Assembly: GCA_015179125.1 (NCBI GenBank)
Contig: WHVA01000414.1
Coordinates: 1-64,000 of the forward strand
Direction: 5' to 3'
DNA length: 64,000 nucleotides
Origin: Gautieria morchelliformis
Lineage: Eukaryota; Basidiomycota; Agaricomycetes; Gomphales; Gomphaceae
The notes under the pieces were generated by a model that searched no databases, was not told the DNA's origin, and saw only the letters and a list, made by a program, of their open reading frames with translations. This document shows, one piece after another, positions 29,916 to 39,401 of the stretch. The position numbers and the translations under genes are program-made. Position 1 is the first letter of the stretch, and each line of letters opens with the position of its first letter.

Positions 29916-31560
29916 TCAGATTGGTATGCAAGGACCATTACACCCTTGTTTATCTTTTATCTTCTTCATTCGTCACTGTCCCAATACCCTTGCAACGAAA
30001 CTGGGAATACCTGCAAGGACACGCACGCAGATTATGAGGTACACCGCATCCCCATCCTTCCTAACCCCGCCCAGCTTTTCCTCCATTCACCACGTGTCCC
30101 ACACGTTCCCACCTACAGTGCCATGCACGGCTACGACCAGAAGGACCGCGGGCATTGGCGCCACCCATGGCAACAGCGCAACCCTCGAGACCGTCGTCCA
30201 GACATGTGATGTGGCGAGGCAGCCACGAACCGACACGCACCTCCATGCCCGGGCACGTTTTCCCCTTTATCCTACGGCTCCACTCCCTTCCTCGCGCGCT
30301 CAGTACACGCCGATGCATTTTTCACGACATCACAGGTTCCTTCCACGCCGCCATTCTCTTCCTCGCCAGTGCCTTGCACACAGACGCCTCCTACGCACAC
30401 CCCACTCGCAGCCACAACATTGACGTGCGATGCCACGCAGCGGACCCCCAGGACAGAGGTGCAGAAGGTGGCAAGGAGTCATGAGGTCACGGCCCTGACC
30501 GATGTCCACGCGAGCATGCCCACAGCGCGCGGTCACATCTTTTTCCCCACCTCCACTCACACCACACCCTCATGCGTTAAGGATGCACAGACGTGTCATG
30601 TGGACGCACACGCACACGCATTCGCGGCCGCAGCCTGCTCCACAACTCACAAGCATGCGACACAGGTGAAGGACACCGCGAAAAGGACATTGCGACCCTG
30701 ACTGAGACCCATGCGAGCACGCACGCACCCGCAATGGCTCGTGAGAATGTGACACATCCGAAGGAGGCCGTGAGACAATGACGCAGGCGCAGCCGGCATC
30801 ACACGACGCGTCCACCGGAGCAGATACGCATCCCCTAGCCACCGCCTCGCACATCCATGCAAAGACGGCTTTGTCGCAACTTAACAGCACGACGACCCGC
30901 GGGGATGTGACATATGCGCATGGTTGCCAATGCTGCGGTGCCACTACCTCATGCAGCTGAACAGACACGCGCCCATGACAACTGTAGCCACCCTTGTCAG
31001 CAAACAGGATGACAGTTGGGACTTCGAGTGACCCACCATGCACGCGACGTGGAGAACCGAGCCCCAATAGCACACGGAGTTGCACACACATAGCCCACGT
31101 GTCGACTTGCGAGAGCACGATGCAAACGAACGACGCAGCAGCGTGGCCTTGCAAGACCGCAGCGCAGCCCGTGCACCCACTACCATCCATGCGACCACGT
31201 CACTACACATGCCCACTTCCCGTGCTGTCATCCTGCAAGCTCAACCACTCGCACCCGGTCCGCTCCTGCTGATCCAGCCCCTGCGGAGGTTCCTGCTAAA
31301 CAAATGAGTATGGTGATAGTGAGAAGAGAGTTACCAGTTCTTTCGAGGGGTGGGAGGAGATGTAAGACAGCTACGCTGTCTAGTTGCGGATAAGGAGAGA
31401 TTGGACATGCCCACAAGCACCCACAAGTGCGAACTTTATTGTTCTTCTGCCATTGTTCTCGCGTCATTGTTCTAGTTATACTACATAAATAGCTAGTGAT
31501 GTCGGGTAGGTAGAGAAGAATGGGACCCCACTCTTGACACAGGACAGCTATGTACCTCAC
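29916..31560. other. CpG-rich core of the island, no gene recognised
   Basis: Rich in CACGCACG-like words and CpG. Diverged internal duplication near 30493-30530 and 30697-30735 (CCCTGAC...CGCGAGCA / CCCTGAC...GCGAGCACG). Long frames exist on both strands, but they are Thr/His/Arg-rich and overlap on several frames, as composition alone would give. No domain seen. Confidence 0.5.
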
Positions 31561-31582
31561 ATAATGGTGTGCCCACCGCAAG

Positions 31583-31726
31583 CGATGGCGCAGCGATGCC
31601 TACAAGCTATACATCGACACATCCCGTTCCAGGCTGCTTAACCTATCTGCACGTCTTCATTGGGCCGTCCCTGATACTCCGCATTTCAAGCCTCCATCTC
31701 TCCTCGTCGCTCCTTGCATGGCTTGA
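31583..31726 (+). pseudogene. Second recombinase C-terminal fragment, inverted
   Basis: 47 codons plus stop matching the end of the first fragment (RWRSDAYKLYIDTSRSRLL ... LLVAPCMA). It is in opposite orientation, so the two recombinase ends face the two sides of the island. Confidence 0.8.
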
Positions 31727-32152
31727 GCACGGCCCAGTTTCACCCTGGCCGCGCAAGAGAGCGGTGGCGATGCAATAGACCTCTTGCTAGCCCATCACGC
31801 ACGAGAGACAGAGATGATTCAGACAAACACCTTTGTCCGGGTTCTCTGGATGAGGCACGTGATATCTCAGCGTATTGTCCACAATTCTGCTCGCATTGTC
31901 CACAAGTCTGTCTGTCTGTATATATAGAGCTCATGTTCCCCTTCCTCCCCTCACGTCTCGTCTCCCTCACATATCGCGCTCGATAGGTAGAGTTTCCTTG
32001 TTCTCTCACGATCTCGTCTCCCTCACATATCGCGCTCGATAGTCATTAAGATTTTGAGTCGCTCTCTTTTATTTTGCACCCACCCATTCCACTTCCCTAC
32101 AACTAGTACCTGTATTTCGCTTCCGCCGGCTTGAGCACGGCCCAGTTTCACC
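31727..32152 (-). repeat. Island terminal unit T3, inverted copy
   Basis: Reverse complement of T1/T2 sequence, with a local duplication of CACATATCGCGCTCGATAG near 31965-32045 and the T1-type spacer 32041-32152. Confidence 0.82.
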
Positions 32153-32391
32153 CTGGCAAAGAGAGCGACTCGAAGTCTTAATGACTATCGAGCGCGATAT
32201 GTGAGGGAGACGAGATCGTGAGAGAACAAGGAAACTCTACCTATTGAGCGCGATATGTGAGGGAGACGAGACGTGAGGGGAGGAAGGGGAACATGAGCTC
32301 TATATATACAGACGGACAGACTTGTGGACAATACACTGAGATATCACGTGCCTCATCCAGAGAACCTGGACAAAGGCGTTTGTCCGAATCA
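32153..32391 (+). repeat. Island terminal unit T4, direct partial copy
   Basis: Starts AAAGAGAGCGACTCGAAG and repeats the same local duplication as T3 in opposite orientation, so T3 and T4 form an inverted repeat with about 110 bp between the arms. It breaks at ...GTCCGAATCA, where the 35-bp LTR block begins. Confidence 0.8.
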
Positions 32392-33447
32392 TTTACTGTC
32401 ACAGAGCTGTGACTTTAACCCAATATAGCAATAGAACCTTCCATAGCCTTCCAATAGTTTCCAAACCTTTCCTGAAGCTTCTCTAAGCTTCCACAAGGTT
32501 CTTCACAGTAGTAGAAGCCTCTACAAGGTTCCTAGCAGTAGTTACATAAGCTAGATAGATGCAGTATAAATAGCCTGCAGTTTTAGCAGTGAAGCAATCA
32601 ATCATCTTTCACCCAAACCACTCATACCTTGAGTAACTGAAGTGTGACTTCAACACAGCCTTGTACCGAAGTACTGGCTCACTGACTTGGCTACAGTCTA
32701 AGATTGCAGCAACTCTGATTGGCTCTGAGAAGTACAAGAGTGCTCTATTTTAATTGCAGCAGGCTCTGAATAATCGCGCTGCGAACAGCAACATTACTAA
32801 GAGTAACTGATTAGTAATCCTGTACCATTAGATGCCACTCTGAGCAGTGATCTAATAGACTTGGTTATTAGTTATTCAATTCACGCAATAGTTTATTAAC
32901 TTAACTCTGAGTTAAGTGGGTTAATAGCCTTTTGAGTAATTGATCTTTCTTGATCAATCAACACACTGCAGATATTAACCTAACTCAGGGTAAGTGAGTT
33001 AATATCCCATGTTTGTTGAGTTGGAAAACCAGAAAAGCCACGAGAATAGTGATATACTTGAACTGAGGAAGAGTTCAAGCGCAGAACTATCTTTTCACAT
33101 CTTGGGGATTATTGTTGTCTTTAATTCACTCGACCCACGGTCCTAAGACTCTAGGTAGCTTTCCCCCTTAAAGTATCTGGACCCTTGGACACCTAATAAC
33201 ATTCTTTGACCTCACAAAGTATTGCACAATCTAAGAACTACACGTACGTGTTCAGTTAAATCTCTATTGCTACACTTCCTGTACCAATACTGATTCTGAT
33301 TGTTCACCGGAGTATAATTTCTTAATTGGGTTCTCTGTTAAAATAGTTTCGAAGCTTGCGTGTGCTTGTAAAGTCAAATCTCTGATTGAACTTTATAATT
33401 GTGTTTAACACCACAGTTTTACGTTTAGTTCAACGGGTTCCAAAACA
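32392..33447 (+). repeat. Gypsy-4 3' LTR, second part
   Basis: Begins with the second copy of the 35-bp block and runs to ...GTTCCAAAACA, matching 17291-18338. It is followed by TSD AGTAG. Confidence 0.93.
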
Positions 33448-33452
33448 AGTAG
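33448..33452. repeat. Gypsy-4 target-site duplication (right), AGTAG
   Basis: Pairs with 16916-16920. Confidence 0.92.
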
Positions 33453-34208
33453 GACGAGTGGAACTGCGTGTCATGCTTCCCTGTTTCGGGACACCCTCCG
33501 TGCAGCTTGGTACCACCCTTCCAGGTCATCGAAATCCGGAGCTCCATCCCCAAGCAGCGCAACTTGGTTCTGGAGTGTCGGATCAAGCCCTCGTCGGAAT
33601 TTGATGACGATCGTCTTGTCGTCGTCATACTCCGCAAGGTCGATGAGCTCCTGGAAGCGGTCAATGTAGTCATCGACTGGATCCTTGGCCTGGTACCAGC
33701 TGGTCCCCTCGAGCTTTGTAAGGGCTGTGAGCTGCTCATTTTTCGTGCAGAACTGGTCGGAAAATGTTTTCTCGAAGGCGTCCCAGTCCCGGAAGTAGTT
33801 CCCCTTGCCCTTTGCTTCATGTCGGATCACCTTGTTTGCAAAACGGGCTGCGCGATCCGACTTGAAAAAGGACAATGCCCAGTGAATCCGAGCCTGGTTG
33901 TTCGGAAAGAGGTCTCTGACAATTGTGAAGTAGATGCTGCATGGGCTGAAGAATGCGCGTCCCTTCTCCCAATCTCCATCAAAGTCCGCCAGATTTGCGG
34001 GTTTGACCTTTGCCAACTTTGCGGAGATCCTCTCTTCCACCAGTTCCGCTTTTCCAAAATCTGGCTCATCCAGCATTGCATTTCCACCACTTTGTGGAAT
34101 ATCTAACTTAGCCAAAATCGTTTGTAAAGCTGTTTCAATCACGTCGGTCTTCATCCGGTTCCGCGTCAATTCCTCCTCCATATTCCGAAGACGATCATCC
34201 GGATCCAT
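33448..34208 (-). pseudogene. Gypsy-3 Gag, N-terminal half
   Basis: ATG 34208-34206 (MDPDDRLRNMEEELTRNR), capsid-like core (DWEKGRAFFSPCSIYF, SFFKSDRAARFANKV, PVDDYIDRFQELIDLAEYDD, GLDPTLQNQV). It is open to TGA near 33473. The next residues of the protein (MTRSSTRPTPPVPK) read in another frame, so a one-base deletion lies just before the Gypsy-4 insertion. The C-terminal half is at 16532-16915. Confidence 0.87.
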
Positions 34209-34469
34209 GTCAGAAGGGGAAATATGGGGGATGGGATTTCGGATTTTATCCTACAGACTTAGGACTCAGCAAGACAATGCACACAGACTGGGGAAATATG
34301 GGATGGGATTTCCGGGGTTGGGAGCTCGACGTAAGAAGAGGGGCTGTCGTATACCGTGTGTGCGGAAGAGGTTGCGATCTCCGAGTCGCTGTCTCTGATT
34401 CCGAATGCACCTATGGCGAATGCAACGCGCAGTACGACCGCTGGTCCTCTAGGGGAGAGACTTTTCTGC
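34209..34469 (-). other. Gypsy-3 leader
   Basis: 261 bp between Gag and LTR; contains a repeated GGGGAAATATGGGATGGGATTTC-like phrase near 34217 and 34291. The primer site must lie next to 34469 (minus strand GCAGAAAAGTCTC). Confidence 0.5.
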
Positions 34470-34959
34470 TGTAAGGGCAACCCTGGCTGGTTGTGGAGAT
34501 CACACTACCACACAACTGACAAGGGGAAATCCAAAGTATGTATAAATGAACAGAGTATACAAGAGAGGGGATTCTCACCTGACAAGGGGAAATCCAAAGA
34601 GAAAAGTCTAAGGACCCCCAATGTCAGCGAGCCCGTATTATACTACGCTGCGCAGCAAGGGACAACACTTGGCACCCGCCATCAACCCTGCATCCCCCTG
34701 ACCTCCCTGACCCTTGATCGACCCTTGATGTCACCCATTACACGAGTCGCTTGATTTCCGACACTGTTCCGAGAGTGGAAGTCAGAAATTGGAGTGGAAC
34801 TGGCAAGGCAAACAGAACTGGTGGAAGTTCTCCCAGGAGCGGAATCATTTCCGAAGGCAGAGGCGGAGATGGAATTGGAACCGGAAGCAGAGTCGGAAAT
34901 GGAGTCGGAACTGGGTGTGGTGTTGGAACTGGAAATGGAAAACAGGGTGTCCCCTGACA
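34470..34959 (-). repeat. Gypsy-3 5' LTR (probable)
   Basis: 490 bp with TG...CA ends on the minus strand (TGTCAGGGGACACC...GTTGCCCTTACA), in the right place upstream of Gag. It contains a direct repeat of ACAAGGGGAAATCCAAAG (near 34520 and 34582). No second copy is in the window to confirm the ends. Confidence 0.6.
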
Positions 34960-35654
34960 GCTCCACCATAACCTTATTACACATGGACATGATCAAAAAA
35001 TTGATGAAGGGCATATGTTATAGTTTGTTTTCTTGGGAGGAAAGGAGTTGGAATTCAGTTGGAGATTCAAAACACTTCAAAAAATTCAGATGCGCATACC
35101 TAATGCCAACAAGGAGCCACCTACATTGCATGATGTTCTAGCACTTATATGCTCCAGACCATGACTCTCAGTAGATGTGAGGCAACCTGACAGCTCATGC
35201 TTCCACTTGCCCCACCACCCTCATCTCATGCTCAACCACTCAGCTTGTGTGCCACCAAAGTGCTTGTCCTTGGAATGGGTTTAGGTTGGTGGGGTGAAGA
35301 GGGCAATCACACTTCATTTTTTTTTTTTTTCATTTTCTTTTATGTACCTCCATGTTTAGTACCTGAAAATCAGTACTAAAAAGAACTTATTTTCAGTGCT
35401 ATTTAATGAAATTCTTGAGCACTGATTTGTCAGTGCTCGAAGCTACGGATTATTGCTGTTTGTATAAAAGGTACTGAAATCTAATGTTGGAGTTTTCTAC
35501 AGTGCATACTTGCCCACACAGCTAGAGTCCCTGCAGATTGTTCCTGCAGCAATTTATCATAATGTGTTACTGGGACTTAGTTCTCATTTATCATTTCTAA
35601 TAGTGAATGGGACAACACGCTGGTTGACTTGCATCCAAACAGTCACAGTCAAGA
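34960..35654. other. Flank of Gypsy-3, no gene recognised
   Basis: AT-rich, with a T-tract near 35318-35333 and a short inverted repeat around 35355-35440 (TCAGTACT, CAGTGCT words). Nothing coding. Confidence 0.4.
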
Positions 35655-35863
35655 GGGCACCCACAGAAGCAAAAGGCAGGAGTGCCAGCAAGAAAAAAAG
35701 CTAAATTAGAAGTACACATACTTGATAGGAAAATTCTGAAAAATTCTGAAAAGTGATCATAGGGGAACAATCTGAAATGAAATTGGAACAAAAGACAAAT
35801 TATGGAATGTATTTGGCTTGATTCTGGTGCTGGAGCATATATGCACCCAACAATAATTACCTT
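35655..35863 (-). repeat. Copia-2 family LTR, 5' half, inverted
   Basis: Reverse complement of the first ~205 bp of the LTR at 46077. It ends ...TGCACCCAACA (LTR start TGTTGGGTG). It stops at the phrase GCACCCACAGAAGC, exactly where the plus-strand 3' half at 36350 takes up. Confidence 0.78.
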
Positions 35864-36192
35864 GCCCATATCCCCAAATATGCTCACCCCTGATCCCTAT
35901 CTCGCCCATATATAAACCCTCCTGTATGCACACTTATTCCTCAGTCTGAATATTGACTATTGTACTCCCTTTGATCCTTAGCTAGTTTCTAAGTACTCAC
36001 CTCTTGAATCCAACCTCACCTCTTATTTATTTACCTAAAAAATTGGGACTCATACATAGGGCAGGTGTAGCACAAGCTGAAGCCAAGTCCCACTCCGACC
36101 TCCCTATTTGAACCTTGCTCTATAACCTGGACCTTGTCTCAGGTTTCATCCCCAGGCTTAGTCAACCTCCCTCCAAAGGATCGTGTCGTAAA
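35864..36192 (+). repeat. Gypsy-1 family LTR fragment
   Basis: Matches the Gypsy-1 LTR (1252-1601) in opposite orientation: ATGCTCACCCCTGA, CATATATAAACCC near 35915, CCTCAGTCTGAAT, CTAGCTAGTTTCTAAG-like, U5 motif GTAGCACAAGCTGAAGCC near 36068, end GGATCGTGTCGTAA. Confidence 0.72.
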
Positions 36193-36349
36193 TTTGCCAT
36201 ATATAGACAGATGAGTATCCAGCTGCTGAACTGAAATCTTTTCATAGGCCCCCTTCTCACTGTGAGGATGTGAGGATATTACTGTGCCACACACATGTCA
36301 ATGTCTATATCTGGACAAATTGTGTAATACTACAAGCCAGATCAAAAAT
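36193..36349. other. Short spacer, nothing recognised
   Basis: 157 bp with no coding frame or repeat that I can match in the window. Confidence 0.35.
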
Positions 36350-36609
36350 TTAGGGCAGGGTGGTGGTATATGCAAAGTAAGACATGGTTTCGACCTCTCT
36401 CAGTGACAATTAAATTCACTGAGAGAGGCAAGTAAATTATTTTTATTTCCTTTGATTTGTTGACCAAGAAATTGTATAGTAAATTGATTTCTAGGTATTG
36501 TATAATATAATCAGCGACAATTAAATTCACTGAGAGAGTAAATCAATTTCTAGTCTTTTCTTTTGAACTCAAAGTCCAGTCCTACTGCCTGTAATTCCTG
36601 TCTACTACA
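36350..36609 (+). repeat. Copia-2 5' LTR, 3' half, with hairpins
   Basis: Matches the end of the Copia-2 family LTR and finishes ...GTCTACTACA before the primer site. It holds a perfect 13-bp stem hairpin at 36394-36428 (arm CCTCTCTCAGTGA, loop of 9) and a second, weaker copy of the same core near 36510-36540. Confidence 0.82.
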
Positions 36610-36625
36610 GGGTTATGGGCCTCTG
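36610..36625 (+). other. Copia-2 half-tRNA-iMet primer-binding site
   Basis: GGTTATGGGCC directly after the LTR end, the same primer type as Copia-1. Confidence 0.8.
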
Positions 36626-36731
36626 TGGTGAGCAACTCTCATCAGCTATTTCAAGTCCAAAAACTTGCTCAAGCATGTAGAAGGGAGAGTAACTAGGCAG
36701 TTGCCAATATTCCCATTGTTCTATACTCTCA

Positions 36732-38724
36732 TTGTTCTCTAGAAACTACAAAGTAGCTAGTGTGCTGATCGCTGATCCTCCAGTTATGCCCCCAGGCCAT
36801 ATTCTTACAGATGCTGAGGAAGCACAAATAGATAAGGCCAAGGAGAGGCAGGAAAGATACCTTGCTCGAGAAGGACAAGCCAAGACCCAAATAATCATTT
36901 CAGTGTCAGAGTCTCTAGCTCTGATGCTACAGAAACAAAAGACAGCAAAAGAGACTTGGGATGCATTGGTCAATGAAATGACCAAAAGCCCAAGATGGTC
37001 CTCACCAACCTACAGAGACAACTCCGTAGTATGAGATGTCCTGAGGATGGAGACTTGAGAGATCATTTGGACAAAGCCCAAGACCTATATGCTCATCTTA
37101 ATGAGATGGGAGCAAAGGTTTCTGAAGAAGAATTTACGGACATACTCCTTGCATCACATCCACCATCCTATAAGGCGGTCATGAATGCCCTTACTACTTC
37201 ACTTGAAGAATGGGGGAGGCCCTTAGTCCCTGATGATATTAATAGGGTACTAAAGGCTCAATATGACAGGAAGAAAGCACTGAATATCCTGCAAGAAGGG
37301 CGAGTATTTATTGGTCCATCTACTAAAAAGGACCAAAAAGGGCAGAAGGCGCATATATGCAGTAATTGCAAAAAGCCTGGACACACTATTGAAGATTGCT
37401 GGGCTAAAGGAGGTGGTAAAGAGGGTCAAGGACCACGTCAGAAGAAAAAAGCCAGGGCAAGAAGAAGAAGAAGGGTAAAGTGAAAGCGAATGTTGCCAAA
37501 GAGATCTCTTCTGAGGAAAGTGATGATGGACAAATTGCCTTCACCAACTTCGATGAGTGCTCTAATTTTAATCTGAGCACATCCTCAGGAGTTACAGTGG
37601 TACTCGACACTGGAACGACATCACATATGACTCCTCATAAAAATTTATTGAGGAACTACTGTCAATTCTCACAATTGAGGACGATCTGAGCAGCTAACAA
37701 AGGTACTTTTATGCCTTTGGTTCAGGACTGCTTGTATTATCCATTAAAGTTGGAGATAAGACAGTAGAAATCACATTGCAAGATACATACTATGCTCCAA
37801 AAATCGCTGTCACCCTGATCTCAATCGGTCGATGCGACGATGCTGGCTATGATATTCAATTCAGTGGCCAGAAATGCACAGTATCTGACACCACTGGAAA
37901 GATATTGATGCAAGCACTGAAAGTCAATGGCTTATATCAACTAGACCTCCAGTCACCGAATGCTCAAGCGCATATATGCATGTCAGCCATGGAAATTCAT
38001 CAAAAAATGGGACACATCTCACAGAAGTCCCTACAACATTTACTTAATCCTGGCATGATATTGGACATTGAACTGAGCTCCACAGGTGATAAGATTGTCT
38101 GTGACACATGCATTCAAGCCAAGATTGCGCGTAAACCTCTTCCTCAAGAACCCAGAGACCAAACATCAAAATTCGGTGACAGAATTTATTCTGATGTCTG
38201 GGGACCTGCAAGAGCACCTCATTATTGATAAAAAGTCATATTATGTGTCTTTTATTGATGACTATTCAAGGGAATTGGTGATTTATTTAATGGCAAACAA
38301 ATTGGAGACATTCTCAAAGTACAAACTGTACGAGGCTTTAATGCTTCGACAGAGAAATGTGCACATCAAAGCACTCATTTCTGATAGAGGGGGCGAATAC
38401 ACGAGCTCTGAATTCAAGTAGTACCTGGCCAAACAAGGCATGAAGCATCGGTTGATGGCACATGACACACCAGAGTCAAATGGTGTTGCTGAATGTCTAA
38501 ACCAAACTATAACTGAGAGAACTTGCGCCATGTTATTGGAATCAGGTCTTCCTAAGATACTATGGAGCTATGCAATACAGCATGCCAATTATCTTAGGAA
38601 TAGGATGGATACAAGTGCTCTACCAGATAAGATGCCTTACGAAATGATTTACCATGAGAAACCGAATCTTAAAGACATTCATATGTGGGGAACTGAAGTT
38701 TACATTAAGGTCAATCAGGGAGAT
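36732..38724 (+). pseudogene. Copia-2 Gag-Pol fragment up to integrase
   Basis: Gag core (KTAKETWDALVNEM, YDRKKALNILQEGR), CCHC CSNCKKPGHTIEDC near 37360, protease VLDTGTTSHMTPHK near 37605, GAG-pre-integrase region (MEIHQKMGHISQKSL, CDTCIQAKIARK), integrase (SFIDDYSRE, LISDRGGEYTSSEF, PESNGVAECLNQTI). Defects: frameshift near 37000, TGA 37687 where RTI-R-AANKGT fits (CGA to TGA), frameshifts near 37700 and 38220, TAG near 38419 (likely CAG). It ends by fusion to Gypsy-5 near 38725; RT and RNase H are missing. Confidence 0.85.
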
Positions 38725-39396
38725 GTGTTTGGGGCACTTCGGTAGTCGATACTGCATGTGTTTGTTGGGATCAATGATATTGATCTCATGGTTGATCTTC
38801 TGCAGCGGTGGGAGCTCTAATGGGATTCCACTGACCAGGTCAGTGATTCTCTCCATCCTTTCCTCACAGAGGCGAGGGATGTCATCATCCATGAGGATGA
38901 CGGTGGTGGTTGGCTTAAAAGCCATTAGGCGCTGTGTGCATCTATTAGGTCCCATGGTGTGGGGGACTGCCTTTCTTTTCCCCATTGCTTTCAATGTCAG
39001 GTGAGAGCGCCTCTCCCTATGGTTGTAGGGGGAGTTCGAGGATGTGTCGTTATGTGACTCGTCCTCCTGGCTTCAATGAGCCAGGTTTGGCTTCAGCGCT
39101 GGGGTGATCCTGCTCACCCTTGGCCCCTTGCCTTCGTTCGTCGACTCATTATCATCGAACGATACCTTGCCCGTGGGGATTATTTCGTTCCCCTTATGGA
39201 TTGTCCCTGGGCTTGAGAAGTCCAGGGTGATGCCAAATCTTCTTAGGAACGGTGTCCCTAAGATCACATTGTAATATTCAACATTCGCTATGTCGAAGTA
39301 TTTGTCGTATATTTCATGACCAAATTTAATGGACGTGTTCATTCCATAATTGATAGTGGAATGGCTGCCTATGCAGGCCATCCGCAGCGCGATTGG
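38725..39396 (-). pseudogene. Gypsy-5 protease C-terminus and pre-RT linker
   Basis: GSHSTINYGMNTSIKFG, NVILGTPFLRRFGITLDF (protease end), acidic linker, then ELPPLQKINHEINIIDPNKH and YRLPKCP, the stretch before RT in basidiomycete gypsy elements. A frameshift lies between the two parts. It continues from the codon interrupted at 39397/40857. Confidence 0.82.
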
Positions 39397-39401
39397 TTGC
39401 T

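Larger units (their letters stand above)
28304..32391. mobile_element. Tyrosine-recombinase island inside the Gypsy-4 LTR
   Basis: 4.1 kb bounded by the 35-bp duplication. It holds two directly repeated terminal units at the left, one inverted and one direct unit at the right, two recombinase fragments facing each other, a 48-bp minisatellite and a CpG-rich core. Terminal repeats in mixed orientation with a tyrosine recombinase recall DIRS/Ngaro elements; a Crypton-like DNA element or a rearranged composite is also possible. No RT is seen. Confidence 0.65.
16921..33447 (+). mobile_element. Gypsy-4: large Ty3/gypsy element with extra ORF
   Basis: 1418-bp LTRs (TGTTAGGGATC...GTTCCAAAACA), Gag-Pol in one frame with scattered C-to-T stops, an extra ORF (26789-27859), polypurine tract, and a 3' LTR split by a 4.1-kb island. 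TSD AGTAG. A 770-bp insertion interrupts gag. Confidence 0.93.
15550..34959 (-). mobile_element. Gypsy-3: oldest Ty3/gypsy layer, split by Gypsy-2 and Gypsy-4
   Basis: Minus strand, read from the right: 5' LTR (34959-34470), Gag first half (34208-33453), interrupted by Gypsy-4, Gag second half (16915-16532), protease and start of RT (16531-15550), then interrupted by Gypsy-2. The rest of pol and the 3' LTR are not in the window; they were probably lost with the junction at 8156. Confidence 0.82.

Noticed and set aside
29940..31300. Several 100-200 residue frames on both strands of the CpG-rich block
   Set aside because: Frames overlap on many phases, have biased Thr/His/Arg/Cys composition, no domain and no intron-exon logic. 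GC-rich sequence with few stop codons explains them.
33473..33475. TGA at the end of Gypsy-3 Gag first half as another CGA-to-TGA change
   Set aside because: The continuation that matches the second half of Gag is in a different frame, so a one-base deletion explains the stop better.
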